Positions 8,993 through 17,776 are shown, counted from the first letter of the stretch. The stretch is DNA of 33,278 nt from Bacteroidota bacterium (GCA_022573915.1 JACZTA010000004.1:1-33278); one strand, 5' to 3'. Translations and numbers: made by a program. Notes: generated by a model from the sequence alone, not told the origin.

Positions 8993-9658
8993 TTATTCAC
9001 AATGTAATTGAAGAAGATTGTATTTGCCAGATGAACTCGAGTCTTTGATTTTATCCCATAATTCACAGGCTTTTTCATCAAATCCCTGTTTTATGTAGAC
9101 CAATGCTAAACCATATTTATATGCAGATTCATTAGGGTACCGAAGAATAAGTTTTGCAAATCGTTTCATCGCTCTTTTGTAACGACCTGCCTTATAATGT
9201 TTGAATGGCCTTCTATACTTACGAGGATTGTTATACGTGTAGCTGGCGCCATTTAGTGTTACTCTGATCCTGCCACTTGCTTCAACCTTTACTTTTTTAC
9301 CTCCTTGAGTACCGGGCGTCCATCTAGGCATAGAACGGACAACTCTTATCGCTTCTTCATCACAGGGTTTACATATTCCTTTGAGAATTTTAACCTGCAT
9401 AATATTTCCCATTGGATCTACGATAAAGCTAAAATAAATAGTTCCGTCGACGCCATTCTGAGAGGCAATTTTAGGATGATGATAATTTTCTTGAATGAAT
9501 CTAATATATGCCATTTCTCCTCCCGGAAACACCGGATTTATCTCAATCAGTTCGGAGGAGTCGCCTGGGATGGAATCCGGTTGAGGTAATGCAGGAGTTT
9601 CTTGACTATAGCCTAAAATTGGAAGACACAGGATACAGAATATGATACGATAAATCAT
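8993..9658 (-). CDS. Secreted TonB C-terminal-domain protein with TPR-like tail (paralogue 1)
   Basis: The ATG at 9658 is preferred to the TTG one codon upstream. The 221-residue product begins with a signal peptide (MIYRIIFCILCLPILGYSQ), followed by a TonB C-terminal domain from about residue 43 (VFPGGEMAYIRF) to 140, including GNIMQVKILKGICKPCDEEA with a CxxCD pair, and RSMPRWTPG. The last 75 residues are helical and TPR-like: FKHYKAGRYKRAMKRFAKLI, then YGLALVYIKQGFDEKACELW. It is clearly paralogous to the gene beginning at 10511, both in protein sequence and in a repeated flank 125 bases upstream of its start. No membrane anchor is present, which is unusual for a TonB domain. Confidence 0.87.
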   Translation of the reverse strand: MIYRIIFCILCLPILGYSQETPALPQPDSIPGDSSELIEINPVFPGGEMAYIRFIQENYHHPKIASQNGVDGTIYFSFIVDPMGNIMQVKILKGICKPCDEEAIRVVRSMPRWTPGTQGGKKVKVEASGRIRVTLNGASYTYNNPRKYRRPFKHYKAGRYKRAMKRFAKLILRYPNESAYKYGLALVYIKQGFDEKACELWDKIKDSSSSGKYNLLQLHCE

Positions 9659-9718
9659 CAATTGAAATTAAATAAAAAAGCGATATAATAGAAATCTCTA
9701 AATAAGACCCACCTTTTA

Positions 9719-9749
9719 CCTTGCGTAGCCTAGGGCGAAGCAAGGCTAC
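9719..9749. repeat. Overlapping inverted repeats between the TonB-like paralogues
   Basis: Two mutually exclusive stems can form here: CCTTGC (9719-9724) with GCAAGG (9740-9745), and GTAGCCT (9725-9731) with AGGCTAC (9743-9749). The hairpin lies upstream of the 9658 gene and downstream of the 10511 gene. It could act as an attenuator or terminator element, but there is no T run, so the role is open. Confidence 0.5.
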
Positions 9750-9785
9750 AATTAAAGTAAAGGTTGATCAGACTGTTGCCAACAG

Positions 9786-9824
9786 GGAATTAGTGGACGT
9801 ATTTAGCGGTTGGTTAGAGTGAAG
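9786..9824. repeat. Direct repeat A flanking TonB-like paralogue 1
   Basis: Thirty of 39 bases match repeat B at 10572-10610, and the first 24 bases match at 22 positions around the shared core GTGGACGTATTT. The copy sits 128 bases upstream of the start at 9658. Just before it is a perfect 13-base palindromic string CTGTTGCCAACAG. Confidence 0.6.
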
Positions 9825-9875
9825 TTCGTCCTCTAAGATGAGCTGTATCTTTGGGTAAAATTCTATGCAACATTC

Positions 9876-10511
9876 TCACTTGCAATGTTTTCTAACAGGA
9901 TCCTCTCTACCATAAAGATTTAAGTGTTTAATCTTTTTCCATGCATCGCAGGCCAAACCATCAGACCCTAGTTTTATGTACATCATCGCCAAACCATGCC
10001 AATATGCGGCTATATCGGGATGTCGGGATACTAATCCTTTATACATCTTCATAGCTTTGTAATACTCTCCCTCATCATAATATTTAACGGCTTTATGATA
10101 GCTAGCAGGCAGACTGTTTATAATAATTCTAATTTTCCCGCTTATCTGAACTCTAACAGGCTTATCCCTTTGTGTACCCGGTTTCCATCGGGGCATTGAT
10201 CTTACTACTCTTTTTGCTTCTTGATCGCAAGGTTTACACAAACCTTTCAGGATCTTGACATTGCCGACATTACCTAAAGTGTCAAGAATGAAGTTGAAAG
10301 AAATAACACCCTCTATCGAGTTTAAAGAAGCGATGGTAGGATGATTGTAATTTCTTTGAACATATTCTAGATACGCTTCTTCACCTCCCGGAAACTCCGG
10401 CATTTTTTCAACAATAATAAAGTAGCCACTGTCGTCGATCACGGGCGGAATTTCTTGTGCAAAACCTAAAATCGGAAGCATTGCCAGACATAAATGAAGG
10501 AAATATTTCAT
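9876..10511 (-). CDS. Secreted TonB C-terminal-domain protein with TPR-like tail (paralogue 2)
   Basis: The start is set at the ATG at 10511, since it gives a clean signal peptide (MKYFLHLCLAMLPILGFAQ); a longer frame from 10652 would run back into the preceding glycosyltransferase gene and adds a non-signal leader. The 211 residues hold a TonB C-terminal domain (EFPGGEEAYLEY at about 39-50, GLCKPCDQEA with C92 and C95, RSMPRWKPG) and a helical TPR-like tail (YYDEGEYYKAMKMYKGLV and WHGLAMMYIKLGSDGLAC). It is a tandem paralogue of the 9658 gene, with shared upstream repeat sequence. Function is unknown; a periplasmic scaffold or receptor partner is possible. Confidence 0.87.
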   Translation of the reverse strand: MKYFLHLCLAMLPILGFAQEIPPVIDDSGYFIIVEKMPEFPGGEEAYLEYVQRNYNHPTIASLNSIEGVISFNFILDTLGNVGNVKILKGLCKPCDQEAKRVVRSMPRWKPGTQRDKPVRVQISGKIRIIINSLPASYHKAVKYYDEGEYYKAMKMYKGLVSRHPDIAAYWHGLAMMYIKLGSDGLACDAWKKIKHLNLYGREDPVRKHCK

Positions 10512-10571
10512 CAAATTAAAATTAGATAATATTATAATGTAATTCAAATCTGATTCTAGTTGAGGACATAC

Positions 10572-10610
10572 GGAATCAGTGGACGTATTTGGCGGCCTGT
10601 TAGTACGTAG
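10572..10610. repeat. Direct repeat B flanking TonB-like paralogue 2
   Basis: This is the second copy of the flank seen at 9786-9824. Its right end runs into the last codons and TAA stop (10600-10602) of the GT39-like gene, so the repeat crosses a coding boundary. The pattern suggests that a duplicated TonB-like gene plus its upstream flank was inserted directly behind the sugar operon. Confidence 0.6.
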
Positions 10611-12684
10611 ATTGGTTTCGCAGGCGAGCCATGTTTTGAAGGATAGGTGCAAAACGGGGCCTTAATTCTAATCCCTTTTGCCACATAATCTTTGCATTTT
10701 TATAATCCCGTAGATTAAAGTAGCAAATCCCTGTGCGGTTATATATCTCGGCTGTAGGCAGCACGCCCTGATTATGTTTCAGCCCGATTAGATATTGTTC
10801 CAATGCTTTTTCCCAATCCTGGTAAAACTCCATGTACAACAAAGCCAATGAGTTAGATATTGTTGGATGTGGTGAAGGACAGTTATCAAAGTATGTGTGG
10901 AGCATAATGATAGCGGAGTCCATCTTTTTTTGCCCGGTATAACTATCCGCCAGGTTCAAATAGCTCTGAGGAAAACACGGCGCGACTTTGATAGCCCGCT
11001 TTAAAAAGCCAATCGATTCTTTAAACTCTCTCTTCATCTTTGCTTGAAATGACAGGCTGTTTAAAATCTCATAATTATTTGGATCGTTCTCTAAACCTGT
11101 TAGAAAAGCTTCTTTACCCTTATCTTCTTCACCATTATTATTGTAGAAATGACCCAATTGATAGTACACCTCATCCTTGCAAGCAGGGTTAATTCCCTCG
11201 ATGATTCCTTGCTCAAAAAAATTCTTTGACAGCTGAGCCTGATTGCCGATCATTAAAACATTTCCTATCAATGTATAGGTGTGCGCAGGATCAATCTCAT
11301 AGGGAAAATCATCCTGGAAGTACTTGATATTCGTTAGAACCGCAAGTGCAGCAACAATCCCGATCATCATAATTAACTTTTTAATCTTCTTCTCTTGAAA
11401 TTTATCCCAAAGATAAACCAGGATGAAACTGCTGAACATAACAAGAATTGGAATGATAGGAAGTCTGTACCTGGCAGAAATGAAGAAGATAATTATTGAT
11501 AGGGCATAACTAAACAAAATACCTATTACTAACAGTTTCTCCCGGAGGTTCTGTTCTTTTCTGAACCGGATTAATATAAGACCCAGGCCTGCCAAAGCAA
11601 GTGGTAGAATCGTATGTAATTTAAAAACCGGGAGCTTGGTTATGAATGAATATCTTGCAAAAAAGGCCAGGTCGAAGTTGCGGGGAAACTCAAAACCGTT
11701 GAAAAATAACACCGACTTTTTTAACATTAATCCGATCCAATGACCGGGATTTTCTTGAATATAATTTCCCACTTCTCTGTACCAAAATTTATCCTGCTCA
11801 TTAAAGCTAACTACTCGCTCATTCTCATAAGGATACATAAGCATGGTCTGCCATTCAATTCCCGGACGGGCGCCGATTGATTTCTTGACGTCTAAATTAT
11901 TTCCTATGTAAAGGTTAATTCCTCCGTTTCTGGAGATAAGAATAGTGTCATCAGATACGGATGCATTCCGCATCGCAGTAATAATGACAGGAGTAGATGC
12001 GATCAAACCAAGAATTAGAATATGCTTAAAGCGATAGGCTAATTTGAGCTCAGTAAGAGAAAGAATGACGAGGCCCATTATAGGCAGGAAAAAAACATAG
12101 TTTGGCAGTGTGACTATGTTTAGACCTAAGAAAACAGATGAAGCAATGAGCCAATAAGTAGCTTTCTTGGTTGGTTTTTCCCTGCGCAAGTAGAAAATAA
12201 AGCAAATCAGGGAAAGAAAACCTAAAAAGATCATCATGATGGGGGGCAATATCTCTACGCTAAATTGAATGATACGGATATAGGCCGCGTAGATGAACGC
12301 GCTGAAAAATGCGACGCGAATATTGAACAGGAGACGTGCCAGGATGAACAATAATAAGGTGTTGATTACATCCATGATGATCTGAACGATCTTGATCGTA
12401 GCATTCGAGTCATTAAGAAAATACATCACATAGGCCACAAAATATGAATAGCCGGGAGGGTGAAAATATGGGTCATTGGTTCCCTTCCAACTAACATTCT
12501 TATAATAATGAGCATCATCAACATATTCTTTGGAATCAACCAGCGGCAGATCAAATACCGGGTTATTGGATTTCATCTGGCTGTAATGCGTAATACGCAT
12601 CACTAATGCCAGAGCTATTATCAGATAGAGCCATCGTCGTTGCTTCGCAGACATACTAAGCACTTTTCTGGCTCTATCGATCAT
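10600..12684 (-). CDS. GT39/ArnT-like membrane glycosyltransferase with C-terminal TPR region
   Basis: This 694-residue protein starts with a short cytoplasmic leader and then alternates about 11-12 hydrophobic helices to about residue 455. The first periplasmic loop carries the acidic LPLVDSKEYVDDAHYY (D50 region) and FHPPGYSYFVA, the arrangement found in dolichyl- or undecaprenyl-phosphate-sugar dependent GT-C enzymes (PMT/ArnT). The remaining 230 residues are tetratricopeptide-like helices, for example YYQLGHFYNNNGEEDKGKEA and YNRTGICYFNLRDYKNAK. The enzyme would move a sugar from a lipid carrier to a periplasmic acceptor, with the TPR part probably gripping the acceptor protein or partner. 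It overlaps the GT2 gene by 11 bases, which fits a carrier-sugar synthase plus user pair. Confidence 0.85.
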   Translation of the reverse strand: MIDRARKVLSMSAKQRRWLYLIIALALVMRITHYSQMKSNNPVFDLPLVDSKEYVDDAHYYKNVSWKGTNDPYFHPPGYSYFVAYVMYFLNDSNATIKIVQIIMDVINTLLLFILARLLFNIRVAFFSAFIYAAYIRIIQFSVEILPPIMMIFLGFLSLICFIFYLRREKPTKKATYWLIASSVFLGLNIVTLPNYVFFLPIMGLVILSLTELKLAYRFKHILILGLIASTPVIITAMRNASVSDDTILISRNGGINLYIGNNLDVKKSIGARPGIEWQTMLMYPYENERVVSFNEQDKFWYREVGNYIQENPGHWIGLMLKKSVLFFNGFEFPRNFDLAFFARYSFITKLPVFKLHTILPLALAGLGLILIRFRKEQNLREKLLVIGILFSYALSIIIFFISARYRLPIIPILVMFSSFILVYLWDKFQEKKIKKLIMMIGIVAALAVLTNIKYFQDDFPYEIDPAHTYTLIGNVLMIGNQAQLSKNFFEQGIIEGINPACKDEVYYQLGHFYNNNGEEDKGKEAFLTGLENDPNNYEILNSLSFQAKMKREFKESIGFLKRAIKVAPCFPQSYLNLADSYTGQKKMDSAIIMLHTYFDNCPSPHPTISNSLALLYMEFYQDWEKALEQYLIGLKHNQGVLPTAEIYNRTGICYFNLRDYKNAKIMWQKGLELRPRFAPILQNMARLRNQSTY

Positions 12685-13432
12685 TACGGTGTGGGTTCTT
12701 GGTTTTTTTGAAATCTCCCCGGGAAAAGAATTTCTCTATGAGGCAATAAAAATATATAAAAAGATATCTGCTACCCATTTCCTTGATCCTGAATTTGGAA
12801 ATTCCATGCTGCCGGTTGGTCCACGAGTTAGGCAAAACAGTATAGGAAAATCCTCTTACTATCGACTTCAGGGGCATTTCAAGAGTTAAGTTGTAATGCG
12901 GTGCCATAAGTGGTTTGATGCCATCTATAGTTTCTCGTTTATATAGCTTAAACGCATTGGTTATGTCGTTGTATCTAAGTCGAAACGAGATATTTATGAA
13001 AAAATTTGCAAACCTGTTGAGAAACAATTTTGGAAAGGGATAGTCAATTACTTTGCTCCCCTTTATAAACCGGCTTCCAAATACGCAGTCATAATTTCCT
13101 TCTATCATTTTTTTATAAAACAACACGAGGTCGTCGGCAGAATCTGAAAGGTCGGCCATCATTATCGCGACGCAATCACCGTTATATTTTTCCAGGCCGT
13201 AACGAACCGCATAGCCGTAACCTCTTGAATTCTCATTGTTTAAAATTTTTAAACTTGGTGTTATAGTGGTTAATTCCTCCAGTACCTTTCTTGTCTCGTC
13301 TTTAGAATGATCATTTATAACCAATATCTCATGATCAATATTTGCTTCTGATAATGCATTAAAGATCTGCGTAATTGTGCCGGTAAGATTTTCAGCCTCA
13401 TTATGTGATGGTATGACAACGCTTAGTTTCAT
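12674..13432 (-). CDS. GT2 family glycosyltransferase, polyprenyl-phosphate sugar synthase-like
   Basis: The 252-residue product has the GT-A fold start VVIPSHNEAENL (about residues 5-16), the nucleotide-sugar region VINDHSKDETRKVLEEL (about 38-54) and the DxD-like MADLSDS (D94, D97), followed by GSRFIKGS. This pattern is that of dolichyl/undecaprenyl-phosphate mannose or glucose synthases (DPM1 type) that charge a lipid carrier from a nucleotide sugar at the inner membrane. It has one amphipathic or hydrophobic stretch near the C-terminus but no multi-span anchor. The GT39-like gene overlaps its end, so the pair likely works as synthase and transferase. Confidence 0.9.
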   Translation of the reverse strand: MKLSVVIPSHNEAENLTGTITQIFNALSEANIDHEILVINDHSKDETRKVLEELTTITPSLKILNNENSRGYGYAVRYGLEKYNGDCVAIMMADLSDSADDLVLFYKKMIEGNYDCVFGSRFIKGSKVIDYPFPKLFLNRFANFFINISFRLRYNDITNAFKLYKRETIDGIKPLMAPHYNLTLEMPLKSIVRGFSYTVLPNSWTNRQHGISKFRIKEMGSRYLFIYFYCLIEKFFSRGDFKKTKNPHRNDR

Positions 13433-13463
13433 TTATGTGATCTGGCAACAGCGGTGAAAGAAC

Positions 13464-14540
13464 TTAGGAATCCTTCTTGGTCACGCGGTTTGTCAAGCTT
13501 TCAAATAGTTGGTTGAGAATATCTTGCAGATTGTATTTCCAATTCCATTCAGGATAATGAGATTTAAATTTGCTTAGGTCACTAATCCACCATATATGGT
13601 CTCCAATCCTGTTCTCCTCATCGTAATTATAGTTCATCTTATTTCCGGTAATAGATTCGCTTAATGCTATTGCTTCCTGCATAGAACAATTGGAAAATCG
13701 GCCACCACCGGCATTATAAACCTCTCCTTTTCTTGGCGATTGGTAAAAATGCCAGAACATATTGACCAAATCCCAGCTATGAATATTATCCCTGACCTGT
13801 TTGCCTTTGTATCCGAAGACCGTGTATTGCTCACCTGTAACTGTACATCTCATCAGGTAGGCTAAAAAACCGTGTAATTGGGTTCCGGAATGTTGCGGTC
13901 CTGTGATACATCCTCCTCTGAATATGCCAACGTTCATGTTAAAATACCGGCCGTATTCCTGCGCAACAAGGTCTCCGGCCAATTTAGAAATCCCAAATAA
14001 CGAGTGTTTCGAATTATCGATTGACATGAGTTCATCAATTCCCTGTTTGTAATATGGATGGTCTTCTGCTATTTCCCACCTGGAATCTAATTCTACTAAG
14101 GGTAAACTATTGGGTGTATCTCCATAAACCTTGTTAGTAGAAGTGTAAATAAATGTTGCACCTTCACAATTAAGGCGGGTCAATTCCAGGAGATTAAGTG
14201 TACCGTTAGCGTTGATCGTAAAATCGGTTAATGGCTCTTTTGCTGCCCAGTCGTGACTCGGTTGTGCAGCCGCATGAACAATCAAATCAATATCAGTTGA
14301 GTACTGTTTGAACAGGATTTCCAGTGCTTCATAATCTCTGATATCAATGTTTAAATGCTCATAATTATTAAACTGCTCTTCTAATCTTTCCTTGTTCCAG
14401 TTGGTGGAAGCGTCCTCGCCAAAAAAAACCTTTCTATGGTCATCATCAATACCAATTACCTTGTCAAACTTATCCGAGAAGAACTGCACTGCTTCACTAC
14501 CCACTAATCCAGCAGAACCGGTAACGATCACTACTTTCAT
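13464..14540 (-). CDS. NAD-dependent epimerase, CDP-paratose 2-epimerase-like extended SDR
   Basis: This 358-residue extended SDR has the NAD-binding [11 protein letters not shown] (G8, G11, G14) and an STNKVYG substrate strand near residue 134-140. The family signature [18 protein letters not shown] and [18 protein letters not shown] places it with the CDP-paratose 2-epimerase-like nucleotide-sugar epimerases. The catalytic YxxxK is read as FGISK (F182, K186); I recall phenylalanine at this site in other members of this particular group, but the loss of the tyrosine hydroxyl is notable. Its ATG overlaps the stop of the upstream SDR by one base (TAATG), so the two are translationally coupled. 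Confidence 0.88.
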   Translation of the reverse strand: MKVVIVTGSAGLVGSEAVQFFSDKFDKVIGIDDDHRKVFFGEDASTNWNKERLEEQFNNYEHLNIDIRDYEALEILFKQYSTDIDLIVHAAAQPSHDWAAKEPLTDFTINANGTLNLLELTRLNCEGATFIYTSTNKVYGDTPNSLPLVELDSRWEIAEDHPYYKQGIDELMSIDNSKHSLFGISKLAGDLVAQEYGRYFNMNVGIFRGGCITGPQHSGTQLHGFLAYLMRCTVTGEQYTVFGYKGKQVRDNIHSWDLVNMFWHFYQSPRKGEVYNAGGGRFSNCSMQEAIALSESITGNKMNYNYDEENRIGDHIWWISDLSKFKSHYPEWNWKYNLQDILNQLFESLTNRVTKKDS

Positions 14541-15601
14541 TATTCCAATATATTTTTGAGGTCTTCCTCGTTACTACCGATCCATTTATTGATATCTCCC
14601 ACGATCTCTTTGACCGAAAGCTTGGGTTTCCAGCCAGTTGCAGCCGTGACCTTCGAATTATCAGTGACGTAAATTCGAACATCTGCAATCCTGTTCTCTT
14701 CCACTCCCTTGATTTCAAGCTTATTACCGGTCACCTCTGCGCAAATGGAACTCAGCTCATTTAACGAGACACTGTTTTCCATTCCTCCACCCACGTTATA
14801 TGTTTGACCGGAGAGTTCATCGATATGCTCGATCTGGTAATCGATCAGTTCAGCAAAGTCTTTAATATGCACCACATCCCTTACCTGTTTGCCCTCACCA
14901 CCATATCCAAAATACTGCAGGTCCCTATTCCAATAATGTCTGGAAGTCCAAAGAACGACAACTCCCTGATCCACTTTTCCCATCTGCCAGGGACCGGTGA
15001 TGACGCTGCAGCGGTTAATAATAGTTTTTACATTTAACAAGGAATGATATTCCTGGATTAGAATTTCCGATGCCAATTTTGTCGCACCATAGAATGATCT
15101 GCTACCCTCCAAAGGAAAATCCTCAGTAATACCATTATTGGAGGCGCCTTTAACTTCTCCGTTTAATTGCAGTTCAAACCTCTTATCGGTTTCGCTATAA
15201 CCCAGGCTTTCGATTGTATGGATTGGATATACCCTGCTGGTTGACAGGAATATAAAAGAGGCATTTAGTTTTTTGGCTAATTCCAAACAGTTTACTGTTC
15301 CGATAAGGTTATTGGTGATGACAGGCGTGACCGGTGATGTTATACCTGCCATGACGGAAGGATTTCCCGATGCGTCTATGATCAGGTCTGCCCTATCAAC
15401 CAGTTCGAGATCCTCTTTATTTCTGATATCGCCATGCAGAAATTCAACCTTAGCCGACGCGAGTCTGGTCAAATTCAATTCCGATCCCCTGCGTTTCAAA
15501 TTATCCATACAGATAATTTCGTACCCGGAATGTTTTTCTTTAAGTAAAATGGCAAGATTAGACCCAACAAAGCCTGCTCCACCTACAATGAGTAGTTTCA
15601 T
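14540..15601 (-). CDS. NAD-dependent epimerase/dehydratase (extended SDR)
   Basis: First gene of the sugar operon. The 353-residue protein has the dinucleotide motif GGAGFVGSN (G7, G10, G13), an intact STSRVY strand and a canonical active-site YGATK (Y171, K175), followed by [13 protein letters not shown] and [13 protein letters not shown]. The paired motifs show it is distantly related to the downstream SDR, yet it keeps the catalytic tyrosine. It would act on a nucleotide sugar in the cytoplasm, probably as an epimerase or dehydratase supplying the sugar that the GT2 and GT39-like enzymes use. The exact sugar cannot be deduced from sequence. Confidence 0.88.
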   Translation of the reverse strand: MKLLIVGGAGFVGSNLAILLKEKHSGYEIICMDNLKRRGSELNLTRLASAKVEFLHGDIRNKEDLELVDRADLIIDASGNPSVMAGITSPVTPVITNNLIGTVNCLELAKKLNASFIFLSTSRVYPIHTIESLGYSETDKRFELQLNGEVKGASNNGITEDFPLEGSRSFYGATKLASEILIQEYHSLLNVKTIINRCSVITGPWQMGKVDQGVVVLWTSRHYWNRDLQYFGYGGEGKQVRDVVHIKDFAELIDYQIEHIDELSGQTYNVGGGMENSVSLNELSSICAEVTGNKLEIKGVEENRIADVRIYVTDNSKVTAATGWKPKLSVKEIVGDINKWIGSNEEDLKNILE

Positions 15602-15644
15602 TTTCGTAAAAATATCAAATTTTGAGTGATTCGGGATAAGATGC

Positions 15645-16910
15645 TCAGTCAGCAGGTTCTTCAGGAAAGCTTTCTTGAACTGAATCGTGCGGTTCTTCCA
15701 TCCGTATATGATTGTCTTCTACATCCGATACTCTTTTGCCTTTTGCCAATAATCCGACCATCATTATTACACTGGTCGACAAGATCGTGAGGAGGATTAT
15801 ATTTTGATCAAAATTTGGATGCGCAATTTTTGCCGGGATAGCAAAGAACAATAGAATGGTGATCAGTCCCCTGGGTGCTATAAACAACTCCGGGTAGATA
15901 GAGGTTCTAAGGAAGAACTTTAGATTTAAGTAGCGGATCGTATACAGAACTCCTAGTATCAATGCGGTGATAATAAATATCCTGATGCTGCCAAATCCGA
16001 CAAATACGATCGACATGCCGAAGATCACAAAAAAGAAGGTTCTTACCACAAAGGCAGATTCTATCACAACAATCTTGAAGTCTCTGAGTAACTCTTCAAA
16101 GCTGTCAACAAAAATCAGCCTCTTAAAAATTCCTCTAAAAAATAGTGACTTGTTATTGATCACCAATCCAAAGATAAGTATGGTTAACAGCGCTGACAGA
16201 TGAAATGATTTCCCAATGGAGTATAGCAGGATAAGAACGGCAAGCATCAAAACATACTTCACAGGTGTTTTAATCCTCTGAAAAAGGTATACCATGCCAT
16301 ATGAGATCAATATTGATACGATAAATGTGAGTATCACTTTAATAGAGAAATCCTGCATCATGGTACTGATCTTACTCACTTCATAATTATCGATTAAGAA
16401 ATAAAAGAAGATAATACCCAGGATATCTGAAAAGGTAGCTTCACAGATCATAAAGTCCCTTTTCTGCTTTGTTAACTGCATTACAGAGGGTATGATGACG
16501 GCGCTGCTCATTATTGAAAGCGGAACAGCGTATATCAATGCCGTTCTATTATCCATTTCAAGAAAGAACTTCAGGATAAATGCGATGAACAATGAGGAAA
16601 ACAAGAGAATTACTACTGCCACCATAAACGACCTCCATAGTATTGGCCAATTCTCACGGCTCAGCTCGAGATCCATGGATGCTTCCAGCACGATCATGAT
16701 GAGGCCGATGATTCCGATCACTTCGAGTATCGGTAATAGATTGATTTGTTCTATGGTTGAACCGCCTATGAGTTTAATGACTATTCCTGTGGCCATCAGC
16801 AACAGAACAGAAGGAATATTGAAGCTTTTTGCTAATCGATTAAAGAGGTAAGAGAGGATTAAAATGACAGAAATACCTATCACTATCCAGTTAGAGTCGA
16901 TTGATTGCAT
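15645..16910 (-). CDS. Cation:proton antiporter (Na+/H+ exchanger family, CPA type)
   Basis: The ATG at 16910 is chosen because a TAnnTTTG box (TACTTTTG) lies 21 bases upstream and the alternative TTG start at 16934 would fall inside it. The 421-residue protein is hydrophobic throughout, with about 12 membrane helices and a short acidic cytoplasmic tail ending PEEPAD. Family features include LLLMATGIVIKLI in the first helices, the conserved VLEASMDLEL segment (antiporter Asp region in helix 3) and PLSIMSSAVIIPSV with ATFSDILGIIFFY (Asp region). In CPA antiporters these acidic residues exchange Na+ or K+ for protons. Ion preference cannot be read here. Confidence 0.88.
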   Translation of the reverse strand: MQSIDSNWIVIGISVILILSYLFNRLAKSFNIPSVLLLMATGIVIKLIGGSTIEQINLLPILEVIGIIGLIMIVLEASMDLELSRENWPILWRSFMVAVVILLFSSLFIAFILKFFLEMDNRTALIYAVPLSIMSSAVIIPSVMQLTKQKRDFMICEATFSDILGIIFFYFLIDNYEVSKISTMMQDFSIKVILTFIVSILISYGMVYLFQRIKTPVKYVLMLAVLILLYSIGKSFHLSALLTILIFGLVINNKSLFFRGIFKRLIFVDSFEELLRDFKIVVIESAFVVRTFFFVIFGMSIVFVGFGSIRIFIITALILGVLYTIRYLNLKFFLRTSIYPELFIAPRGLITILLFFAIPAKIAHPNFDQNIILLTILSTSVIMMVGLLAKGKRVSDVEDNHIRMEEPHDSVQESFPEEPAD

Positions 16911-16931
16911 ATGATCCTGTATCGAACGCGG

Positions 16932-16939
16932 CAAAAGTA
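16932..16939 (-). promoter_or_regulatory. -7 promoter box for the antiporter gene
   Basis: On the minus strand the bases read TACTTTTG, a match to TAnnTTTG, 21 bases upstream of the ATG at 16910. No clear -33 TTG is seen. Confidence 0.5.
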
Positions 16940-17239
16940 ACTTAAATTATATTGAGTCGGCTCCCGCTAAGCATAAATTCCAGCGAACTCTTTCGAGTAG
17001 ACAATTTACTGAGGCAAATGTTCCTTTGTTTATAAATCCAATTGTTTTAATACAGATTTAGACGGATTTTTGCGTCATAAATTTGAATTACAACTAATTA
17101 ACCGACCATTTCCAAGATAACAACATAGGCTATTGTTGCCTCATTTTACTTGAAAACTAAAGCTGTATGGACATTTAATCTTTTTTATCCGCATAAATTC
17201 CTTTTATCAAACAGAATCTTTAACCTTAAAAACCAAATT
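16940..17239. other. Intergenic region between divergent antiporter and zinc-finger genes
   Basis: This AT-rich gap of about 300 bases separates two divergent genes. It holds the antiporter promoter at its left edge and a TAAATTTG box for the zinc-finger gene. A short inverted repeat CAACA/TGTTG surrounds TAGGCTAT near 17123-17140, within the long leader of the zinc-finger gene. I see no further gene. Confidence 0.6.
17078..17085 (+). promoter_or_regulatory. -7 promoter box upstream of the zinc-finger gene
   Basis: TAAATTTG matches the TAnnTTTG consensus. It lies 154 bases upstream of the ATG at 17240, which would imply a long untranslated leader containing the small inverted repeat. Confidence 0.4.
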
Positions 17240-17632
17240 ATGGAGCACATCAACTTCGAATATCATGATGAATACCTGAAAACCTGTAAAGAATGTCAGG
17301 AGGAGTTCTCGGGACGCTTAAATCAAATATTTTGTACTTCAAAATGTAAAAGTCAGTACAACAATAGATTTTCGCGCATCGAACGTAATGCGACAAAGGA
17401 TATTGACAAGATTTTGCATGTAAATCGAAATATTCTATTATCCTTCTATGAGAAAGACCCGGATGCTAAGATCTCAAAAAGGGCATTGGTTGACCATGGA
17501 TTCAATTTCAAGTTTGTTACTCATAGCGAGCAGGATCTACATGGTGCATTTTGTGAATACTGTTATGAGTATGGCTTAAAAAAGCTTAAGGATGGTTTTC
17601 ATGTCGTTAAGGAAATGGCGGTGGCTGTTTAA
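17240..17632 (+). CDS. Small treble-clef zinc-finger protein
   Basis: The ATG at 17240 is preferred to the upstream start at 17150, whose 30 extra residues look non-coding and are AT-rich. The 130-residue cytoplasmic protein has a zinc knuckle C16xxC19 ... C32xxxC36 (KTCKECQEEF, FCTSKCKSQYNNR), the treble-clef form seen in several small Bacteroidota proteins, and a later C105xxC108 in GAFCEYCYEY. The middle is helical and charged. A nucleic-acid-binding role is likely from the finger and the basic residues after it, but I cannot name a target. It converges with the T9SS gene ending at 17777. Confidence 0.8.
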   Translation: MEHINFEYHDEYLKTCKECQEEFSGRLNQIFCTSKCKSQYNNRFSRIERNATKDIDKILHVNRNILLSFYEKDPDAKISKRALVDHGFNFKFVTHSEQDLHGAFCEYCYEYGLKKLKDGFHVVKEMAVAV

Positions 17633-17776
17633 AAGGCGTCCTATGATGTTCAAATTAACGATCTAGAGCCTGATCCTGTATCCAAATATCTACTCAAGGA
17701 CTGAATTATCTTGCCTGAGCCAGGTACTTTCGAGTATTATTCCCAGAACTTATAGCCGACTTTAAATTCAAAAATA

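Noticed and set aside
10512-10652. N-terminal extension of the second TPR-tailed TonB-like protein
   Set aside because: It overlaps the end of the GT39-like gene and lacks a signal peptide, while ATG 10511 starts one.
16934-16936. TTG start for the antiporter
   Set aside because: It falls within the TAnnTTTG box, whereas the ATG at 16910 is 21 bases downstream of that box.
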